Part shown: positions 20,152 to 21,544 of the stretch, piece by piece
How positions within the stretch are numbered: the stretch's first letter is position 1
Layout of the letters: the number at the start of each line of letters is the position of its first letter
Source: a virus
DNA: 21,544 nt
Reading direction: 5' to 3' (one strand)
IMG/VR virus record: IMGVR_UViG_3300036985_001186
Location: 1 to 21,544 of that record
Translations under genes and position numbers: made by a program
Notes under the pieces: model-generated
The model's database searches: none
Told to the model about the DNA's origin: nothing
Seen by the model: the letters and a program-made list of their open reading frames with translations, nothing else

Positions 20152-20445
20152 TTATTGTTTAGCTTTCAAGTAGCCTGTAAGCTCCGCGATATTTGCGGAT
20201 ATTAAAGCGTTCTGCTGCTGTATCGCATCAATCTTCCCATCGAGTTTATTGATTGTCTCTTTAGTGTCTATTTTGATTTCATCAATGCGATGATGAATAG
20301 CACTAATTTCTCTTTTGTGATGTGTGTCCATAGTACGCACTGTGATGTTTAGTTTGTCAACGTTTCTTTTTAGTGCATAGTAAAGTCCCGATAGTGAGAC
20401 AGCCCCGGCAACTACGGTCAGCACGTCTTTAGGTTCAATGTTCAT
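20152..20445 (-). CDS. Holin-like or XhlA-like membrane protein, 97 aa
   Basis: One hydrophobic segment near the start (VLTVVAGAVSLSGLYYALKR, residues 8-27) is followed by a coiled-coil stretch (HHRIDEIKIDTKETINKLDG, then KIDAIQQQNALISANIAEL). This topology, together with its place in a lysis cassette, suggests a single-membrane-span holin or accessory such as XhlA. It overlaps the upstream gene by 4 nt (ATGA-type). Function inferred; no pore-forming evidence. Confidence 0.55.
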   Translation of the reverse strand: MNIEPKDVLTVVAGAVSLSGLYYALKRNVDKLNITVRTMDTHHKREISAIHHRIDEIKIDTKETINKLDGKIDAIQQQNALISANIAELTGYLKAKQ

Positions 20446-20897
20446 AGAATTACAAAGTATACAGTTGATATTGCCAGTGCGGATAGCCCAATGCTCAGCA
20501 CTGTGTTGTGTAGTATTAGCTTGCGATTGCGTTTTTTCAAATCCTTTATCTGCATTTCTTTTTCTTGTGCTATTGCCTTTTCAATGGCTTGCTTGTTTTC
20601 GTAGATAGTCTTTAGTGTTTCGTAGCTGTTGGCCTGTATGCCTGTTATCTTGCTGTAATAATGCGTTTTTAACTTTTCAAGTTGGTACAAACTATCTATT
20701 TCCATAGATGTTTCATACCAATACATCATGCTATTGTAGTTTAGATTCATTAGCTGCAGCTCGTAGGTTGTAAGTCTTGGTGTAAAATCCAGACTTGAGG
20801 AGGCTGTCTGACTTTTGGAGCGTTGCGCGAAACTGCTTATCACTACCAGCAGCATCAGAACTAAGGATATTGTATGTCTCATTGCGGTATATTTCAT
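20442..20897 (-). CDS. Spanin-like protein with signal peptide and C-terminal membrane segment
   Basis: The 151-aa product begins with a signal-like segment (RHTISLVLMLLVVISSFAQR, cleavage likely after SSFA). A long helical part follows (LEKLKTHYYSKITGIQANSY, then KAIAQEKEMQIKDLKKR), ending in a membrane span (TVLSIGLSALAISTVYFVIL). An exported N-terminus with a C-terminal anchor is the shape of unimolecular spanins, but there is no lipobox cysteine. Its first 167 nt overlap the upstream gene in another frame, as Rz1 overlaps Rz. Start could be Met1 or Met6. Role in outer-membrane disruption is inferred. Confidence 0.55.
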   Translation of the reverse strand: MKYTAMRHTISLVLMLLVVISSFAQRSKSQTASSSLDFTPRLTTYELQLMNLNYNSMMYWYETSMEIDSLYQLEKLKTHYYSKITGIQANSYETLKTIYENKQAIEKAIAQEKEMQIKDLKKRNRKLILHNTVLSIGLSALAISTVYFVIL

Positions 20898-21150
20898 TGG
20901 TTATTTCTTGACGTTGTATAATCGTGTCGCGCTGCATGGTCAAACTATCAATACGCGAATACAAACAGTCTGCTTTTGCCGTGTTATTCTCAATCACTTT
21001 GTACAAACTGTCATTCATCTTGTACAATCTATCTACTGCCGGGTTGTATTGTGGTTTATTACACCCCTTAAATAGTAGAATAATGACAACGCCTGTTGCT
21101 AAAATGCAAAGCGCGTAGATCAACATTGGATTTATCCTTGCTTTTTCCAT
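20731..21150 (-). CDS. Inner-membrane spanin (Rz)-like protein, 139 aa
   Basis: An N-terminal membrane anchor (PMLIYALCILATGVVIILLF, residues 8-27) is followed by a periplasmic coiled-coil-rich region (VDRLYKMNDSLYKVIENNTA, then IDSLTMQRDTIIQRQEITNE). This is the i-spanin topology. It overlaps the endolysin gene by 19 nt and the next gene by 167 nt. A lysis role is inferred from topology and neighbours; no sequence-level Rz motif exists to test. Confidence 0.55.
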   Translation of the reverse strand: MEKARINPMLIYALCILATGVVIILLFKGCNKPQYNPAVDRLYKMNDSLYKVIENNTAKADCLYSRIDSLTMQRDTIIQRQEITNEIYRNETYNILSSDAAGSDKQFRATLQKSDSLLKSGFYTKTYNLRAAANESKLQ

Positions 21151-21544
21151 CGAGTTATGTGTATGCTTTTAGATAGTGGTCGAATCTTGTAGTATACGCC
21201 GTCACGTGTGCGTGAATCACGCATGCCTTGTTCATTTGTATTGCCTTCAATAGTGCGCACTGAGTACTTGCCTATTTTATCTACGATGCCTGTGTGTGCA
21301 ATATTCTTAAACCTGCCCTTTATGTTTGAATATGCTAGCGTCATCACTAACACATCACCATCATTAAAAGACTTTAAGAACTTGCCGCCATCGAATATCA
21401 CATCTTTGCGATTGTAGGCAGTAGGTGCCCAACCATTTATTGTGTTGACTATTCCACACTCATTCAACATAGCATGCACAAAGTATGCACACCATGCGTG
21501 GCCTTTTTGCCAGCCACTTTCAATCATAAGTGCGGTGAATTGTG
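21132..21544 (-). CDS. CHAP-type endolysin, 5' end outside window (partial)
   Basis: The frame is open to the right edge; an internal Met at 21527 is not taken as the start because the reading frame continues upstream (QFTAL before MIESGW). CHAP/NlpC-P60-like features are present: the catalytic Cys in GHAWCAYFVHAML, the His in NIAHTGIVDKIG and the acidic residue in RTIEGNTNEQG. It would cut peptidoglycan at the end of infection. Spanin-like and holin-like genes follow directly. The N-terminal part, including any signal sequence, is not visible. Confidence 0.8.
   Translation of the reverse strand, partial: QFTALMIESGWQKGHAWCAYFVHAMLNECGIVNTINGWAPTAYNRKDVIFDGGKFLKSFNDGDVLVMTLAYSNIKGRFKNIAHTGIVDKIGKYSVRTIEGNTNEQGMRDSRTRDGVYYKIRPLSKSIHITRWKKQG

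Overview
This window looks like part of the genome of a tailed double-stranded DNA phage (or a prophage copy of one) of a Bacteroidota host. Three things point to that host group. Several intergenic regions carry the Bacteroidota promoter pattern TTTG...TAnnTTTG. Most starts have an A/T-rich leader (ATCAATTTAAA) rather than a Shine-Dalgarno sequence. Many proteins resemble families I know mainly from Bacteroidetes phages. No integrase was seen.

Layout. (a) 1-8359, minus strand: a virion operon read leftward. It begins with a sigma-factor-like protein, a cysteine-rich zinc-type protein and a DUF5681 (terminase-small-subunit-like) protein. A tail-assembly-chaperone-like gene with a strong -1 ribosomal frameshift signal follows. 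Then come a 934-aa neck/tail protein fused to a fibre, an HK97-gp10-like protein and two large tail-tip-like proteins, the last cut by the left edge. (b) 8360-8450: a divergent control region with overlapping back-to-back promoters. (c) 8451-18725, plus strand: an early/replication region packed with overlapping small genes. It holds an HTH regulator, a VRR-NUC nuclease, a ParB-DNA methyltransferase fusion, a PD-(D/E)XK-like protein, a replication-initiator-like protein with a candidate origin inside it, an SSB-like protein, the terminase large subunit, a Rad52-like annealing protein with a partner exonuclease, an irregular tRNA, and several small paralogues. (d) 18726-21544, minus strand: a HEXXH protein, a calcineurin-like phosphoesterase, and a lysis cassette (holin-like, two overlapping spanin-like genes, CHAP endolysin cut by the right edge).

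How it may work together (inference): host polymerase with the Bacteroidota primary sigma factor would read the plus-strand promoters at 8405, 10324, 15534 and 16689. These would drive regulators, replication and recombination. The minus-strand promoter at 8420-8451 would drive the sigma-like protein and then the virion operon. The annealing protein and exonuclease form a Red-like recombination pair.

The most interesting unexplained signals are RNA or DNA elements rather than genes: (1) the frameshift signal at 6547-6588; (2) four CATATG repeats at 11/22/11-bp spacing inside the replication gene, followed by an A-rich tract; (3) two copies of a possible H-type pseudoknot with a compensatory base-pair change; (4) a promoter-driven structured RNA with a 13-codon ORF at about 10336-10430; (5) a tRNA with an abnormal anticodon arm; (6) a perfect palindrome inside the exonuclease promoter. 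No database search was possible; family names rest on motif recognition.
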